Assembly (NCBI RefSeq): GCF_002090095.1
Contig: NZ_BBRJ01000002.1
Location: 1-64,000 of the forward strand
DNA from: Demequina sp. NBRC 110053
GTDB taxonomy: Bacteria; Actinomycetota; Actinomycetes; Actinomycetales; Demequinaceae
Reading direction: 5' to 3'
Length of the DNA stretch: 64,000 nt
In this document: positions 33,924 to 43,577 of the stretch, one piece after another
Numbering within the stretch: the first letter of the stretch is position 1
How the letters are laid out: each line of letters begins with the position of its first letter
Notes under the pieces: generated by a model
Told to the model about the DNA's origin: nothing
What the model saw: the letters and a program-made list of their open reading frames with translations, nothing else
Database searches by the model: none
Program-made: the position numbers and the translations under genes

Positions 33924-36161
33924 TCAGTCTCGCTTGCCGCCCGTCACGCGGCGAGCGTCGTAGACGCCGTCGATGCGGCGGACGGCCGAGATGACGGCGC
34001 CCAGGTGGGACGGATCGGCCATCTCGAACGTGAAGGTGTTGAGCGCCACCCGGTCCTGGCTGGTCGACACGTTCGCGCCCAGGATGTTGACGTGATAGTC
34101 GGACAGCGCCTTGACCACGTCGCTGAGGAGCCGGTTGCGGTCGAGCGCCTCGACCTCGATCTGCACCAGGAACGCCGCGTTGGACTGTCCCGTCCACTGG
34201 ACGTCGATGAACCGCTCCTGCTGGTCCGCGAGAGAGGCCATGTTCTGGCAGTCAGCGCGGTGGACGCTCACGCCGTTGCCGCGCGTGACGAATCCACGGA
34301 TCGGATCACCGGGAACGGGAGTGCAGCACTTCGCGAGCTTCACCACCACATCCGAGAGCCCGTGGACCGAGATGCCGGGGTCGCCGCGCCGTGCGCGCGA
34401 GGCCGTGGTGCCGGGGCGCGTGATCTCGGTGACGTCCTCGTCGGCGCCCTCGGTGCCGCCGACAGCCTCCACCATCTTCGCGACGACGTCGCCGGCCTGC
34501 TCCTTGTGCTCGCCGATCGCCGCGTACAGGGTGTCGACGTCCTCGTAGTGCATCTCCTTGGCGAGCGCGAGCAGCGTCGACTTCGACATCAGGCGCTGCA
34601 TGGGCAGGTGCTGGCGGCGTATGGCGCGAGCCAGCATGTCGCGGCCGGTCTCGATGGACTCCTCGCGGCGCTCACGCGTGAACCACTGGCGGATCTTGTT
34701 GCGCGCGCGGGTGGACTGGACGAAGTCGAGCCAGTCGCGCTTGGGGTGAGCGTTCTGGTCGGAGGTGGTGAGCACCTCCACGGTGTCCCCGTTGTCGAGG
34801 GTCGAGTCGAGCGGCACCAGGCGCCCGTTCACCTTCGCCCCGATGGTCTTGTGCCCCACCTCGGTGTGGACCGCGTAGGCGAAGTCGACGGGCGTCGCGC
34901 CCTGCGGAAGCGCGAGCAGGCGCCCGCGCGGCGTGAACACGTACACCTCGGCTCTCGAGATCTCGCCGCGCAGCGAGTCGAGGAACTCGGAGGGGTCGGC
35001 CGTCTCCTGCTGCCAGTCGGCGATCTGTCGCAGCCAGCCCATCTCGCTCTGGCCGCCGCCCGCTCCGCCGCGGTCCTTGTAGCGCCAGTGGGCGGCCAGG
35101 CCGTACTCGGCTCGCCGGTGCATCTCGTGGGTGCGGATCTGCAGCTCGACGGGCTTGCCGCGTGGCCCGATCACGGTGGTGTGGAGCGACTGGTAGAGGT
35201 TGAACTTGGGCATCGCGATGTAGTCCTTGAACCGGCCCGGCACCGGCTGGAACTTGGCGTGCATCGCGCCCAGCACCGCGTAGCAGTCCCTGACGCTGTC
35301 GACCAGGATCCTGATGCCCACCAGGTCGTAGATGTCGCTGAGGTCGCGCCCGCGCACGATCATCTTCTGGTACACCGAGTAGTAGTGCTTGGGCCGGCCC
35401 GTGATGACCCCGCGGATCTTGATGGTCTTGAGCTCGCGGTCGATCTCGGTGGTGATCTCCGCCAGCACCCGCTCGCGCTCGGGAGCACGCTCCGCGACCA
35501 CGTCCACGATCTCCTGATAGATCTTCGGGTAGAGGGTCTTGAAAGACAGGTCCTCGAGCTCCCACTTGATCGCGTTCAGGCCCATGCGGTGCGCGAGCGG
35601 CGCATAGATCTCGAGCGTCTCCTGCGCCTTCCGGCGCGCGCTCTCCGGGGAGACGTGCTTCCAGGTCCGAGCATTGTGGAGGCGGTCAGCGAGCTTGAGC
35701 ACGAGCACCCTGATGTCCTTGGCCATCGCCACGACCATCTTGCGCACCGTCTCGGCCTGAGCCGCGTCGCCGTAGCTGACCTTGTCGAGCTTGGTCACGC
35801 CGTCGACGAACGCCGCGACCTCGTCTCCGAACTCCTCGCGCAGCTGTGACAGCGGGTACTCGGTGTCCTCGACCACGTCATGCAGCAGCGCCGCGGCGAT
35901 GACGGTGTCCGGCAGCCCCATGTCGGCGATGATCTGCGCCACCGCGATCGGATGGATGATGTAGGGCTCGCCGCTCTTGCGCTGCTGGCCCTCATGCGCC
36001 CTGTCGGCGACCTTGTACGCCTGCTCGATCAGCCCGGTCTTGGCGCGCGGGTACATGCGCCGATAGGTGTCGAGAACACCGTCGATCGCGGTCGGCTCCC
36101 GCGTGGGCCGGCGCAGGAAGGCGAGCGGCCCGGAAGGCGCTGACGAGCGCGTCTCGGTCAC
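33924..36161 (-). CDS. relA: bifunctional (p)ppGpp synthetase/hydrolase, RelA/SpoT family (745 aa)
   Basis: Controls the stringent response. Domains in order: an HD hydrolase (residues about 50-200, with ALLHDVVEDT and VLKLADRLHNART), a synthetase (about 240-360, with GRPKHYYSVYQKM and PKFNLYQSLHTTV), a TGS domain (about 405-470, VYVFTPRGRLLALP), a zinc-finger-like region with AKCCTPVPGD and a C-terminal ACT domain. The HD motif is intact, so it should both make and degrade the alarmone. Start is GTG at 36161 with AAGGAGG upstream. It follows secF by 43 bases without the usual apt gene. Confidence 0.97.
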   Translation of the reverse strand: MTETRSSAPSGPLAFLRRPTREPTAIDGVLDTYRRMYPRAKTGLIEQAYKVADRAHEGQQRKSGEPYIIHPIAVAQIIADMGLPDTVIAAALLHDVVEDTEYPLSQLREEFGDEVAAFVDGVTKLDKVSYGDAAQAETVRKMVVAMAKDIRVLVLKLADRLHNARTWKHVSPESARRKAQETLEIYAPLAHRMGLNAIKWELEDLSFKTLYPKIYQEIVDVVAERAPERERVLAEITTEIDRELKTIKIRGVITGRPKHYYSVYQKMIVRGRDLSDIYDLVGIRILVDSVRDCYAVLGAMHAKFQPVPGRFKDYIAMPKFNLYQSLHTTVIGPRGKPVELQIRTHEMHRRAEYGLAAHWRYKDRGGAGGGQSEMGWLRQIADWQQETADPSEFLDSLRGEISRAEVYVFTPRGRLLALPQGATPVDFAYAVHTEVGHKTIGAKVNGRLVPLDSTLDNGDTVEVLTTSDQNAHPKRDWLDFVQSTRARNKIRQWFTRERREESIETGRDMLARAIRRQHLPMQRLMSKSTLLALAKEMHYEDVDTLYAAIGEHKEQAGDVVAKMVEAVGGTEGADEDVTEITRPGTTASRARRGDPGISVHGLSDVVVKLAKCCTPVPGDPIRGFVTRGNGVSVHRADCQNMASLADQQERFIDVQWTGQSNAAFLVQIEVEALDRNRLLSDVVKALSDYHVNILGANVSTSQDRVALNTFTFEMADPSHLGAVISAVRRIDGVYDARRVTGGKRD

Positions 36162-36204
36162 TCAGGCCCTCCTTCCCACAGGGTGAGGACCAGTCTACTG
36201 GCGC

Positions 36205-37293
36205 TCAGCCACGTCCCTTGCGCTTGGGCTGCGCGCCCACGCCCAGGTGCCCGCCCGGCTGCAGCGCCCCCACCCGCACGGAGCCGTCCTGACGCGTCAC
36301 GACGTCCGCCTCACCGGACTCGCGCAGCGCCAGCACCTTGGCCGTGTGCTCCTGGATCGCCTTCTCCGATCCGCGCAGCGTCACCTCGAGGGGAGTCGCC
36401 ACGAACACCGAGGAGAACGTTCCCACGGCCATGCCGACGAAGAGGGCGAGAGCGATGTCCTTGAGGGTGCCAGCACCGAGCACGAACGACCCGATGAACA
36501 GGATCGAGGCGACCGGCAGCAGCGCGACCACGGAGGTGTTGATGGAGCGCACCAGGGTCTGGTTGATCGCGAGATTGGCCAGCTCGGCATAGGTGTAGCG
36601 GTGCTGCGACTGCAGGTTCGCGGTGTTCTCGCGCACCTTATCGAACACCACGACGGTGTCGTAGAGCGAGTAGCCCAGGATGGTGAGGAAGCCGATCACC
36701 GTCGCCGGCGTCACCTCGAATCCCGACAGCGCGTAGATGCCGGCCGTGAAGAGGAGGTCATGCAGCAGTGCGACGATCGCCGCGGCTGCCATGCGCCACG
36801 CGCGGAAGTACAGCGCGATGACGCCGAACACCAGCAGCAGGAAGATCACCAGGCCCTGCAGCGCCGCCTGGCCGACCGAGGCGCCCCACGTCGGGCCGAT
36901 CTGGTCGAAGCTGATGGTGTCCTCGGGCACGTCGTACGCCTCGGCGAGAGCGGACGTCAGGGCGATCTGGTCGTCCTGGTCGAGCACGCCCAGCTGAACG
37001 CGGATGTCGTCCTCACCCAGCACCGAGATGCGCGGCTCCTGGCCGGGATCGATCTCGGCGACGGCCTCCTCCGCCGGCGCTGCGTCCGGGTTGGCCACGT
37101 CCGGCACCACGTACTGCGTGCCGCCCGTGAAGTCGATTCCCAGCGTCAGGCCCTTGAACAGGAGCAGCGCGACCGAGATCGCCATGAGCACGCCCGAGAT
37201 CGTGAACCAGCGGCGACGCTGGGCGACGATCGGGTAGGTCTTCTCACCGGAGTGGAGCTTGTTGCCCCAGGTGCCGAGGTTGCCGGCCATCAT
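36205..37293 (-). CDS. secF: protein translocase subunit SecF (362 aa)
   Basis: SecF works with SecD to pull exported proteins through SecYEG using the proton gradient. Six membrane segments are visible; the first ends in the LGIDFTGGTQYVV motif, and the conserved FLTILGYSLYDTVVVFDKVRE and NQTLVRSINTSVVALLPV are present. An acidic Pro/Ala/Glu segment replaces part of the first external loop. Its ATG overlaps the secD stop by 4 bases. Confidence 0.96.
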   Translation of the reverse strand: MMAGNLGTWGNKLHSGEKTYPIVAQRRRWFTISGVLMAISVALLLFKGLTLGIDFTGGTQYVVPDVANPDAAPAEEAVAEIDPGQEPRISVLGEDDIRVQLGVLDQDDQIALTSALAEAYDVPEDTISFDQIGPTWGASVGQAALQGLVIFLLLVFGVIALYFRAWRMAAAAIVALLHDLLFTAGIYALSGFEVTPATVIGFLTILGYSLYDTVVVFDKVRENTANLQSQHRYTYAELANLAINQTLVRSINTSVVALLPVASILFIGSFVLGAGTLKDIALALFVGMAVGTFSSVFVATPLEVTLRGSEKAIQEHTAKVLALRESGEADVVTRQDGSVRVGALQPGGHLGVGAQPKRKGRG

Positions 37294-39248
37294 GCGCCGC
37301 CCTTCGTCTCGTTGGCCGGGGCGTCGACCGCATCGGCGCCTTCCGGCTCGGCGGCCTCATTGACGGCGGACACGTCAGTCGCGCTGGGCGCACCCGCGGC
37401 CGCACGTCGCTGCGCGGCCTTGCGCTCCGCGAGCGTCAGGCCATCGTCGCCGCCCGTCGCGGCGCCGCTGCGCGCGGGAGCGCCGGTGCGGACGCGACCG
37501 CGGCCCTTGTAGATCGCCTCACGGCCCAGCTGGCGCGGGTCGAGGCCCGACCACTTGTGTCCCTCGCCGAAGAACCGGGTGCGGGCCAGCAGCACCATGA
37601 CCGGGTGCGTGAAGAGCATCACGACCACCACGTCGATCACGGTGGTGAGACCCAACGTGAACGCGAATCCGCGCACGCCGCCGACGGCGAGCACGTACAG
37701 GGTGACGGCCGCGAGCAGGGAGACCGCATCGGAGATGAGGATCGTCCGGCGCGCACGCTTCCATGCGTGGTCGACGGCCGACTTGAGCGACCGTCCCTCG
37801 CGCAGCTCGTCCCTGATGCGCTCGAAGTACACGATGAACGAGTCCGCGGTGATGCCGATCGCGACGATCAGGCCCGCAATGCCGGCGAGCGACAGGCGGT
37901 AGCCCAGTCCCCAGGACAGCAGCGAGATGATGGCGAACGTGAGGCCACCGGCGATCAGCAGGGACGCGATCGTCACGAAGCCCAGCGCGCGGTACTGCAC
38001 GAGCGAGTACAGCGCGACGAGGATAAGGCCGATCGCGCCGGCGATCAGGCCCTTCTCGAGCTGGTCCTCTCCCAGGGTGGACGAGATCTGCTGGTTGGAC
38101 TGCACCTCGAGGCTGAGCGGGAGGGCGCCGAACTTCAGCTGGTTCGCGAGCTGCTCCGCCTGCTCCTGCGTGAAGCTGCCGGAGATGGATGCCTCGCCGT
38201 TGGTGATGCGCGACTGCACGACGGGGTGCGAGATGACCACGCCGTCGAGGACGATCGCGAACTGGCTGCGCGGCTCCTCGAGGTCGACCAGGCGGCTCGT
38301 CACCTCGGAGAACTTCGCTGCGCCCTCGCTGTTGAACTGCAGGCGCACCTCGTAGCCTCCGGTGAAGGACCCGGTCTGGCTCATCTCCGGTCCGCTCGAC
38401 GCGGTCTCGAGGTCGTCGCCGGTGATCTCCACCGGGCCCATCGCGAGCTTCGCCAGGTCGCTCGAGGAGCATGCGACGTAGCCGGCGTCGGGGTCGCCCA
38501 TCGAGCGACCGCCGTAGTTCTCGGGGGCGAGGCAGTCGAGCGCCTCGTAGTCGGCCATGACCTGGGGCGTGAGCCACGCGAACGAGGAGTTGTCCTCGGG
38601 CGTCTCAGCGGGCACGTCGGAGGCGGCAGGCTCGGGCGTCGCCGTGGCCTCGGGAACGCCGGCGTCCAGAAGGACGGGGCTGGGGCTCGCGCTCGGCTCG
38701 GCATCCGCCTCGCCCACGACGTGCGCGACCTCGGAGGCGCTGGGCGTCGGCTCGGGCGTGGCCGCGGCCGAAGCGCTGGCTGAGGGGGACGCGGACGGCG
38801 ACGGGGTGGGGCTCGCGCCCGGCTCGGTCACCGTCTCGTCGGTGGTGGTCGGCGACGGGTCGCCGACGAGCAGCACGGGACGGAACTGGAGCTGTGCGGC
38901 CTGGGCCACGAGGTCGACCGTCGACTGGGAGGGATTGCCAGGGAGCGAGACGACGATGTTGTTGCCCTGCGTCGCGATCTCCGCCTCGGCCACGCCGGAC
39001 GCGTCGACGCGCTGGCGGATGACGGAGACGGCCTGGTCGAGATCCGACTCGTCGATCTCCTGCGTCGCTCCCTCGTCGAGCACCGGCGTCAGGATGATCT
39101 GCCGCCCGCCGGCGAGGTCGAGCGCCAGACCAGGCGTCCAGCTTGTCTTTCCGGTGAGCACGCCGACGGCCAACAGGGCGTAGAGCGCGACGAGGATGGC
39201 AGCGAGCCAGATGAGCGACGTGCGTGCGCCCTTGGTGACTTTCGACAC
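37290..39248 (-). CDS. secD: protein translocase subunit SecD (652 aa)
   Basis: SecD carries the large external P1 domain that binds emerging chains. Seen are LALDLAGGRQIILTP at the start of P1, FGALPLSLEVQSNQQISSTLG before the membrane block, and ADSFIVYFERIRDELREGRS in the membrane domain. Inside P1, residues about 133-215 form a low-complexity insert rich in Pro, Ser, Ala, Thr and Glu. The C-terminal tail is long and cytoplasmic. Start is GTG at 39248 with AAGGGA upstream. No yajC lies between ruvB and secD. Confidence 0.95.
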   Translation of the reverse strand: MSKVTKGARTSLIWLAAILVALYALLAVGVLTGKTSWTPGLALDLAGGRQIILTPVLDEGATQEIDESDLDQAVSVIRQRVDASGVAEAEIATQGNNIVVSLPGNPSQSTVDLVAQAAQLQFRPVLLVGDPSPTTTDETVTEPGASPTPSPSASPSASASAAATPEPTPSASEVAHVVGEADAEPSASPSPVLLDAGVPEATATPEPAASDVPAETPEDNSSFAWLTPQVMADYEALDCLAPENYGGRSMGDPDAGYVACSSSDLAKLAMGPVEITGDDLETASSGPEMSQTGSFTGGYEVRLQFNSEGAAKFSEVTSRLVDLEEPRSQFAIVLDGVVISHPVVQSRITNGEASISGSFTQEQAEQLANQLKFGALPLSLEVQSNQQISSTLGEDQLEKGLIAGAIGLILVALYSLVQYRALGFVTIASLLIAGGLTFAIISLLSWGLGYRLSLAGIAGLIVAIGITADSFIVYFERIRDELREGRSLKSAVDHAWKRARRTILISDAVSLLAAVTLYVLAVGGVRGFAFTLGLTTVIDVVVVMLFTHPVMVLLARTRFFGEGHKWSGLDPRQLGREAIYKGRGRVRTGAPARSGAATGGDDGLTLAERKAAQRRAAAGAPSATDVSAVNEAAEPEGADAVDAPANETKGGA

Positions 39249-39326
39249 AGAAATCCCTTAGCTGTTCTTGGTGCTCGACCGAGCCCACGTGATTCTAGGG
39301 CGCATTGCCGCTGAGGTCGAACCGCG

Positions 39327-40409
39327 TCAGTCGAACAGGCGTCGCGTCGCCGTGACCGCATCCGCGTCCGCCGGCGGTGTGAGCCCCAGATGAAGCCACC
39401 CGTCGACCGTGGCGATCCGGCCTCGCGGGCTGCGGCTCATGAGGCCCTCACGCACGAGGAACGGCTCGGCGACCGTCTCCACGGTCTCCTGCTCCTCGCC
39501 CACGGACACGGCGAGCGTCGAGAGCCCGACAGGCCCCCCGCCGAACCGCGAGCACAGCGCTCCGAGCACGGCCCGGTCCAGCCGGTCGAGTCCGCGCTCG
39601 TCGACCTCGTACACCTCGAGTGCGGCCTGCGCGGCGCGCAGGTCGCCGCGTCCGTCGCCGTGCACCTGCGCCCAGTCCCTGACGCGGCGCAGCAGCCGGT
39701 TCGCGATGCGCGGCGTGCCTCGGGAGCGGCCGGCGATCTCCGCGGCCGCGTCGCCAGCGACCGTCAGACCGAGCTTGCTCGCGGAGCGCTCGATGATGGC
39801 ACGCAGCTCGTCCGTCTCGTAGAAGTCGAGATGCGCCGTGAAGCCAAAGCGATCGCGCAGCGGCGCGGGCAGCAGGCCAGCGCGGGTGGTCGCGCCGACG
39901 ACGGTGAACGGCGGCAGCGTGAGCGGGATCGACGTCGCGCCCGGCCCCTTGCCGACCACGACATCGACGCGGAAGTCCTCCATCGCGAGGTACAGCATCT
40001 CCTCCGCTGGGCGGGCGAGCCGATGGATCTCGTCGAGGAAGAGCACGTCGCCCTCGTCGAGCGAGCTGAGGATGGCGGCCAGGTCTCCCGCGTGCTGGAT
40101 CGCGGGGCCCGAGGTGACGCGCAGCGTCGCGCCCATCTCGGCGGCCACGATCATCGCGAGGGTGGTCTTGCCGAGCCCCGGCGGGCCGGACAGCAGGACG
40201 TGGTCGGCCACCGCGCCGCGACCGGCGGCCGCCTTGAGCACCAGATCGAGCTGCTCGCGCACCACGCGCTGTCCCACGAACTCCTGCAGCGAGGCGGGCC
40301 TCAGCGCGGCCTCGGCCGACCGCTCGATCGCATCCGCATCCGCGTCGACCAGGCGCTGGTCGAGCGCCTCGTGGTCGATGTCGCTGCCGTGCGCAGGCGA
40401 GTCAGGCAC
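39327..40409 (-). CDS. ruvB: Holliday junction branch-migration ATPase RuvB (360 aa)
   Basis: Hexameric AAA+ motor that drives branch migration with RuvA. Walker [19 protein letters not shown], Walker [11 protein letters not shown], sensor 1 [13 protein letters not shown] and arginine finger region [10 protein letters not shown] are all present, along with the C-terminal winged helix ([20 protein letters not shown]). The GTG start lies 8 bases inside ruvA. Confidence 0.97.
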   Translation of the reverse strand: MPDSPAHGSDIDHEALDQRLVDADADAIERSAEAALRPASLQEFVGQRVVREQLDLVLKAAAGRGAVADHVLLSGPPGLGKTTLAMIVAAEMGATLRVTSGPAIQHAGDLAAILSSLDEGDVLFLDEIHRLARPAEEMLYLAMEDFRVDVVVGKGPGATSIPLTLPPFTVVGATTRAGLLPAPLRDRFGFTAHLDFYETDELRAIIERSASKLGLTVAGDAAAEIAGRSRGTPRIANRLLRRVRDWAQVHGDGRGDLRAAQAALEVYEVDERGLDRLDRAVLGALCSRFGGGPVGLSTLAVSVGEEQETVETVAEPFLVREGLMSRSPRGRIATVDGWLHLGLTPPADADAVTATRRLFD

Positions 40410-40992
40410 GGGTGCCTCCCATCGATTGCAGCGCCGCCTTCAGGGTGACGGGCACGTCCTTGTCGGCGATGGGCTCGGGCGCGACCGCCGCGACCGCTCC
40501 CGCCGCCGCCTTGGCGTTCCAGCCGAGGCCCACGAGCGCCTCCTCCACCTGGGCACGCGCATCGGCCATGCCGGCCGGCGCGCCGGTCTCGGGCAACGAC
40601 AGCGTGCCGCCCAGCTCGAGCAGGAGCCGCGCGGCGACCTTGGCACCGATTCCCGGCACCTTCTCGAGCGCCTTGCGGTCGCCGTCGGCGACGGCGCGCG
40701 AGAGCGCGTCCGGCGAGTGCACGGACAGCATCGCCAGCGCGAGCCGCGGGCCCACGCCCTGCACCGACTGCAGCGCCTCGAAGGCGTCGCGCTCGGACTC
40801 GGCCAGGAAGCCGAACAGCGTGAGCGACTCCTCGCGAACCACGAGCGTGGTGTGCAGCCGCACATCCTGGCGCACCCGCAGCTCGGCGAGGGTGCCAGGC
40901 GTCGACTGGACGAGCATCCCCACGCCTCCGACCTCGACGACGGTCGACGTGCCGCGCACCGACAGCACCGTGCCGGTCAGCTGTGCGATCAC
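40402..40992 (-). CDS. ruvA: Holliday junction DNA helicase subunit RuvA (196 aa)
   Basis: RuvA tetramers bind four-way junctions and recruit RuvB. Domain I begins [20 protein letters not shown]; domain II has two helix-hairpin-helix motifs ([13 protein letters not shown] and [16 protein letters not shown]); domain III ([16 protein letters not shown]) contacts RuvB. The acidic pin is partly replaced. Start is GTG at 40992. A probable LexA box lies 30-45 bases upstream. Confidence 0.95.
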   Translation of the reverse strand: MIAQLTGTVLSVRGTSTVVEVGGVGMLVQSTPGTLAELRVRQDVRLHTTLVVREESLTLFGFLAESERDAFEALQSVQGVGPRLALAMLSVHSPDALSRAVADGDRKALEKVPGIGAKVAARLLLELGGTLSLPETGAPAGMADARAQVEEALVGLGWNAKAAAGAVAAVAPEPIADKDVPVTLKAALQSMGGTRA

Positions 40993-41021
40993 GATCGGCT
41001 CCCTCCAGGACCTCAGGTCCT

Positions 41022-41037
41022 TCGAACATGTGTACGA
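41022..41037 (-). promoter_or_regulatory. probable SOS (LexA) box upstream of ruvA
   Basis: The 16-mer TCGAACATGTGTACGA differs by one base from the Gram-positive/actinobacterial LexA consensus TCGAAC-N4-GTTCGA. It lies in the 112-base gap between ruvC and ruvA, 30 bases before the ruvA start, where a repressor would block the promoter. Confidence 0.7.
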
Positions 41038-41104
41038 ACACCGTAAGGGATGCGAGTCCGCGCGGGAGCGCCGACACGCGTGCTGTGGGGAGCGGAGCCG
41101 ACCG

Positions 41105-41659
41105 TCACCCGCGGCGGCGCGCCGCACGCTCGGCCTCGGCCCAGCGCCGCTGCGCCGAGGTGCTGGCGCCCGAGCCCACGGGCGCCGCTCCCCCGCGCCA
41201 GGCATGGGCGATGGCGATGGCGAGGGCGTCCGCGGCGTCGGCCGGGCGCGGCGGCTCGGCCACACCGAGGATGCGCGCGACCATGAACCCCACCTGCGCC
41301 TTCGCCGCCCGTCCGTCGCCCGTGACAGCGGCCTTCACCTCGGAGGGAGTGTAGAGCGCGACCGGCAGGCCCCGGCGCTCGGCGGCGAGCATCACCACGC
41401 CAGAGATCTGCGCCGTGCCCATGACCGTGCGCACGTTGTGCTGGGCGAACACGCGCTCCAAGGCGACGCACTCGGGGCGGTGGGCGTCGAGGACGCGCTC
41501 GAGCGCATCGGCCAGCCGAGCGATGCGCGCCGGAGTCGGGTCGGTCGCCGCCGATGTGGCCGCCTCCACGTGCACGAGGGTCGCCCTGCGCGCGCCCGCG
41601 GCATCGATGACGCCGAGCCCGCACCGCGTCAGGCCGGGGTCGACGCCCAGGATGCGCAT
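41105..41659 (-). CDS. ruvC: Holliday junction resolvase RuvC (184 aa)
   Basis: RuvC is the endonuclease that resolves junctions bound by RuvAB. The catalytic acidic residues are visible: Asp7 (GVDPGLT), Glu68 (VALERVF), and Asp141/Asp144 with His152 (DAADALAIAIAH). The C-terminus is slightly longer than usual and basic. It follows yebC by 13 bases, but a 112-base gap with an SOS box separates it from ruvA. Confidence 0.96.
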   Translation of the reverse strand: MRILGVDPGLTRCGLGVIDAAGARRATLVHVEAATSAATDPTPARIARLADALERVLDAHRPECVALERVFAQHNVRTVMGTAQISGVVMLAAERRGLPVALYTPSEVKAAVTGDGRAAKAQVGFMVARILGVAEPPRPADAADALAIAIAHAWRGGAAPVGSGASTSAQRRWAEAERAARRRG

Positions 41660-41672
41660 GCGGGCCGTCCTG

Positions 41673-42431
41673 TCACTCGGCCGAGGCGGCCTCGAGCACC
41701 TCGTCCGACGCGTCCATGTTGGCGAACACGTTCTGCACGTCGTCGCAGTCCTCGAGGGCGTCGATCAGGCGCAGCATCTTGCGCGCGCCGTCGACGTCGA
41801 GGTCAACTCTCATGGAGGGGACCCACGCCGCCTCGGCCGAGTCGTAGTCGATCCCGGCGTCCTGCAGCGCCGTGCGCACGGCGACCACGTCGGTGGCCTC
41901 CGAGGTGATCTCGAACACCTCGCCCGCGTCCTCGATCTCCTCCGCGCCAGCCTCGAGGGTTGCCTCCATGAGGTCGTCCTCGGTCGCGCCGGACTCCTTC
42001 GACACCACCACCTGTCCCTTGCGGGAGAACAGGTACGCGACCGAGCCAGGGTCAGCGAGAGTGCCGTTGTTGCGGGTCAGCGCGGTGCGCACCTCCATCG
42101 CCGCACGGTTGCGGTTGTCGGTGAGGCACTCGATCAGCATCGCCACGCCGTTGGGGCCGTAGCCCTCGTACATGATGGTCTCGTACTGCGCGCCGCCGGC
42201 GTCCTCGCCCGAGCCGCGCTTGACGGCGCGGTCGATGTTGTCGTTCGGGACCGAGGACTTCTTGGCCTTCTGGATCGCGTCGAAGAGCGTCGGGTTGCCG
42301 GCGGGGTCACCGCCGCCCGTGCGCGCGGCCACCTCGATGTTCTTGATCAGCTTCGCGAAGAGCTTGCCGCGCTTGGCGTCGATGACCGCCTTCTTATGCT
42401 TGGTGGTGGCCCACTTGGAGTGACCGGACAC
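41673..42431 (-). CDS. YebC/PmpR-family regulatory protein (252 aa)
   Basis: Members of this family are described as transcription regulators and, more recently, as ribosome-associated factors that relieve proline stalling. The sequence opens [20 protein letters not shown] and has [16 protein letters not shown] and [19 protein letters not shown], all diagnostic. Full length. Position next to ruvC is the common bacterial arrangement. Confidence 0.95.
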   Translation of the reverse strand: MSGHSKWATTKHKKAVIDAKRGKLFAKLIKNIEVAARTGGGDPAGNPTLFDAIQKAKKSSVPNDNIDRAVKRGSGEDAGGAQYETIMYEGYGPNGVAMLIECLTDNRNRAAMEVRTALTRNNGTLADPGSVAYLFSRKGQVVVSKESGATEDDLMEATLEAGAEEIEDAGEVFEITSEATDVVAVRTALQDAGIDYDSAEAAWVPSMRVDLDVDGARKMLRLIDALEDCDDVQNVFANMDASDEVLEAASAE

Positions 42432-42506
42432 GTGTGCTCCCTCTTCGACAGACGACTGAGACTGCCGACCAGTCTACTCAGCGCGCCGTGGGCCTCTGCG
42501 CCCGCG

Positions 42507-42884
42507 TCATGCGATCGCCAGAACGATCGCCCAGCGTCCCAGCGCGCCCAGCGCACCCGCCCACAGCAGGCTCGCCAGCGTGCCGATGATGAAGCGCTCG
42601 GACGCCTCCGACCGGGCCGCAGGATCCGTGTCCCTCAGCTCGGGATAGCGACCGAGTCCCTTGATCGCGACCACCACGGCGACGCCCTCGGGCATCCCCA
42701 GCAGCACGCTGCCGGTCACGATCAGGCGCTCGAGCACGCCCACCCACATGCCGCCCCTGAGCAGCCCCGGGGTGGGGGCGGCGGGCTCGATCCTGCGCAG
42801 CACCCACGCGACCAGCGGGGCGCCGAGCGCGGCGGACAGCGCCAGGCTCGCGGCGCCCCCGAGCACGACGACGGCGGCGGTCAC
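42507..42884 (-). CDS. small membrane protein, DUF3307 C-terminal-like (125 aa)
   Basis: Three hydrophobic segments surround a conserved-looking core: VGVLERLIVTGSVLLGMPEG, VAIKGLGRYPELRD and SERFIIGTLASLLWAGA. The ERL...KG..R...GTL pattern resembles the C-terminal half of DUF3307 proteins that accompany SatD; the N-terminal half is missing. Start is GTG at 42884, overlapping the satD stop (GTGA). The function is unknown, and the coupling suggests it works with SatD. Confidence 0.65.
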   Translation of the reverse strand: MTAAVVVLGGAASLALSAALGAPLVAWVLRRIEPAAPTPGLLRGGMWVGVLERLIVTGSVLLGMPEGVAVVVAIKGLGRYPELRDTDPAARSEASERFIIGTLASLLWAGALGALGRWAIVLAIA

Positions 42885-43573
42885 GAGAGTCGGTTCCCCT
42901 CGTAGACGGACCGCGCGGGGGCGGGCTGCGTGGGGACGGCCAGAGAGGGGGCGTGCTGTGCCGGCCGGCCTCCTTGAGCGGCCGTCAGGAGCCGCGCGGC
43001 GAGCGGGCGCGCCGCCTTCTCCTCGTCCAGCATCGCGACCGAGGCTCGCTGGCTCACCGCCTGAGGCGAGATCCCCAGCGCCTCGGCGGTGGCGCGCCGC
43101 GATGCTCCCGTCACCAGTGCGTCGGCGACCTGCCAGCCGGCCTCGGAGCGGCGGCGGACCACGGCGCCGAGCAGCTGCAGCAGCGCCGTGGCCTCGCCGG
43201 CCGCTGCCGCATCGGCGCCCGCCACCACCAGCGGCACCGGCTCGGTCCTGCCTCGAGCCCTCTCGACGGCATCGCGGGCGTGGAGGAAGACGGGACCGAA
43301 GCTCGCGCGGGACGTCGACCTCAGCGGAAGCTGCACGTCGCCGGCTCCCAGCCCGACGGACCAGTCGCCCTCGCGCATGAGGCGCAGCGCGAGGTCGACG
43401 GCCGCGTCGGCCTCGGTGAGCAGCACCTGGACCTCGTCGCCCACCGTGCGCTCGAGCGGCAGCGCGATGGCCGTCGACCAGCGCGCGCTCCACGGCGCGA
43501 GCGCCTCGACGAGCTCATCGACGCGCTCGCCCGTGCCCGTGCTGTCGCGCTGATCGGCGGTGAGGACGAACAT
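42881..43573 (-). CDS. SatD-family protein with helix-turn-helix (230 aa)
   Basis: The N-terminal half (LTADQRDST, TVGDEVQVLL, WSVGLGAGDVQLPLRSTSRA) matches the SatD family, which has a nucleotide-cyclase-like fold. The middle (GWQVADALVTGASRRATAEA, then LGISPQAVSQRA) is a clear helix-turn-helix, so it probably binds DNA. The tail is Pro/Ala-rich. It forms an overlapping pair with the small membrane protein. Its upstream region holds three AAGGC-type half-sites, a likely autoregulatory operator. Confidence 0.8.
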   Translation of the reverse strand: MFVLTADQRDSTGTGERVDELVEALAPWSARWSTAIALPLERTVGDEVQVLLTEADAAVDLALRLMREGDWSVGLGAGDVQLPLRSTSRASFGPVFLHARDAVERARGRTEPVPLVVAGADAAAAGEATALLQLLGAVVRRRSEAGWQVADALVTGASRRATAEALGISPQAVSQRASVAMLDEEKAARPLAARLLTAAQGGRPAQHAPSLAVPTQPAPARSVYEGNRLS

Positions 43574-43577
43574 AGAG

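Noticed and set aside
33885-35849. Long open frame on the plus strand across relA
   Set aside because: It is the complement of a well-conserved relA gene; open antisense frames are expected at this G+C content.
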